This document shows positions 63,933-64,000 of a stretch of DNA of 64,000 bases, piece after piece. Numbering within the stretch: position 1 is the first letter of the stretch; the number at the start of each line of letters is the position of its first letter. The position numbers were made by a program, and so were the translations under genes. This stretch comes from Sulfurovum sp. TSL1. GTDB taxonomy: Bacteria > Campylobacterota > Campylobacteria > Campylobacterales > Sulfurovaceae. Where the stretch lies: positions 417,106-481,105 of the forward strand of contig NZ_BPFI01000001.1 in the NCBI RefSeq assembly GCF_019972135.1, written 5' to 3'. The notes beneath the pieces were generated by a model. That model had not been told where the DNA came from, did no database searches, and saw nothing but the letters and a program-made list of their open reading frames with translations.

Positions 63933-64000
63933 ATGGTGGAAGGTATGATAAAAGTGATGTATACAGTGATGTGCAAGAATGATGTCAATGAAACAGTGAG
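63933..64000 (+). CDS. Start of a gene cut by the window end
   Basis: An open frame from ATG 63933 (AAAGGAG 3-4 nt upstream; ATG 63945 is also possible) runs off the right edge after 22 codons (MVEGMIKVMYTVMCKNDVNE). Too short to identify. Confidence 0.5.
   Translation, partial: MVEGMIKVMYTVMCKNDVNETV

Overview
This 64 kb window looks like chromosome from a chemolithoautotrophic or microaerobic member of the Campylobacterota (former Epsilonproteobacteria), most likely near Sulfurovum or Sulfurimonas. The lineage call rests on protein character: a non-classical succinate dehydrogenase/fumarate reductase (SdhABE, MfrABE type), a BioV-type pimeloyl-ACP esterase, a MagIII-type 3-methyladenine glycosylase, and the gene order tgt - TrkA-like - aroB - mscS - mtaB - ftsH-like, which I recall from Helicobacter pylori. 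The genus is inference. No rRNA, phage, transposase or CRISPR array was seen. There is one tRNA, tRNA-Arg(CCT), near the right end.

Layout. 0.1-4 kb: a degenerate NifU-like protein, several small secreted or membrane proteins, and a superoxide reductase. 4.1-9 kb: a minus-strand sdhABE operon preceded by a gene that looks like a fusion of SdhB and SdhE halves without their Fe-S cysteines. 9-21 kb: thiL, an overlapping trio (FAD oxidoreductase, Gph-like phosphatase, exported protein), truD, wrbA, DUF2207/LemA, a gamma-glutamylcyclotransferase-like protein, a cN-I type 5'-nucleotidase and tgt. 21.7-29.4 kb: a tightly packed plus-strand run of TrkA-like protein (apparently starting at ATC), aroB, mscS, mtaB, an FtsH paralogue without a protease motif, and bioV. 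29.5-31.4 kb: a secreted (alpha/alpha)-barrel-like protein lying between bioV and a diverged duplicate of the bioV 3' end. 31.4-37.7 kb: patatin-like lipase, AI-2E transporter, ChaB, a CPA1 antiporter, the C-terminal stub of an amino-acid permease, MgtC/DUF4010 and DUF2391 membrane proteins.

37.9-46.3 kb: Nudix, MagIII, SDR, MogA, two small proteins, then periplasmic alpha-carbonic anhydrase, two tandem exported rhodaneses and a SulP anion transporter; the carbonic anhydrase and SulP could act together in inorganic carbon supply. 46.3-51.4 kb: two related EF-hand proteins, a methyltransferase, a DUF3365-type cytochrome and a GC-richer orphan periplasmic Cache protein. 51.5-53.1 kb: a TetR regulator/methyltransferase operon with a consensus promoter whose spacer holds a palindromic operator; three further operators follow, all four spaced exactly 42 bp apart. 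53.6-64 kb: diguanylate cyclase, aldo/keto reductase, PilT-like ATPase, pentahaem cytochrome c lipoprotein, entericidin-like lipoprotein, RhlE helicase, ankyrin protein, CDF metal transporter and the tRNA.

The most unusual items are the 42-bp-phased operator array, the clusterless SdhB/SdhE chimera, the protease-dead FtsH paralogue, the ATC-start gene, and the bioV duplication around a cargo gene. All functional calls are by eye from translated sequence; no database search was possible.
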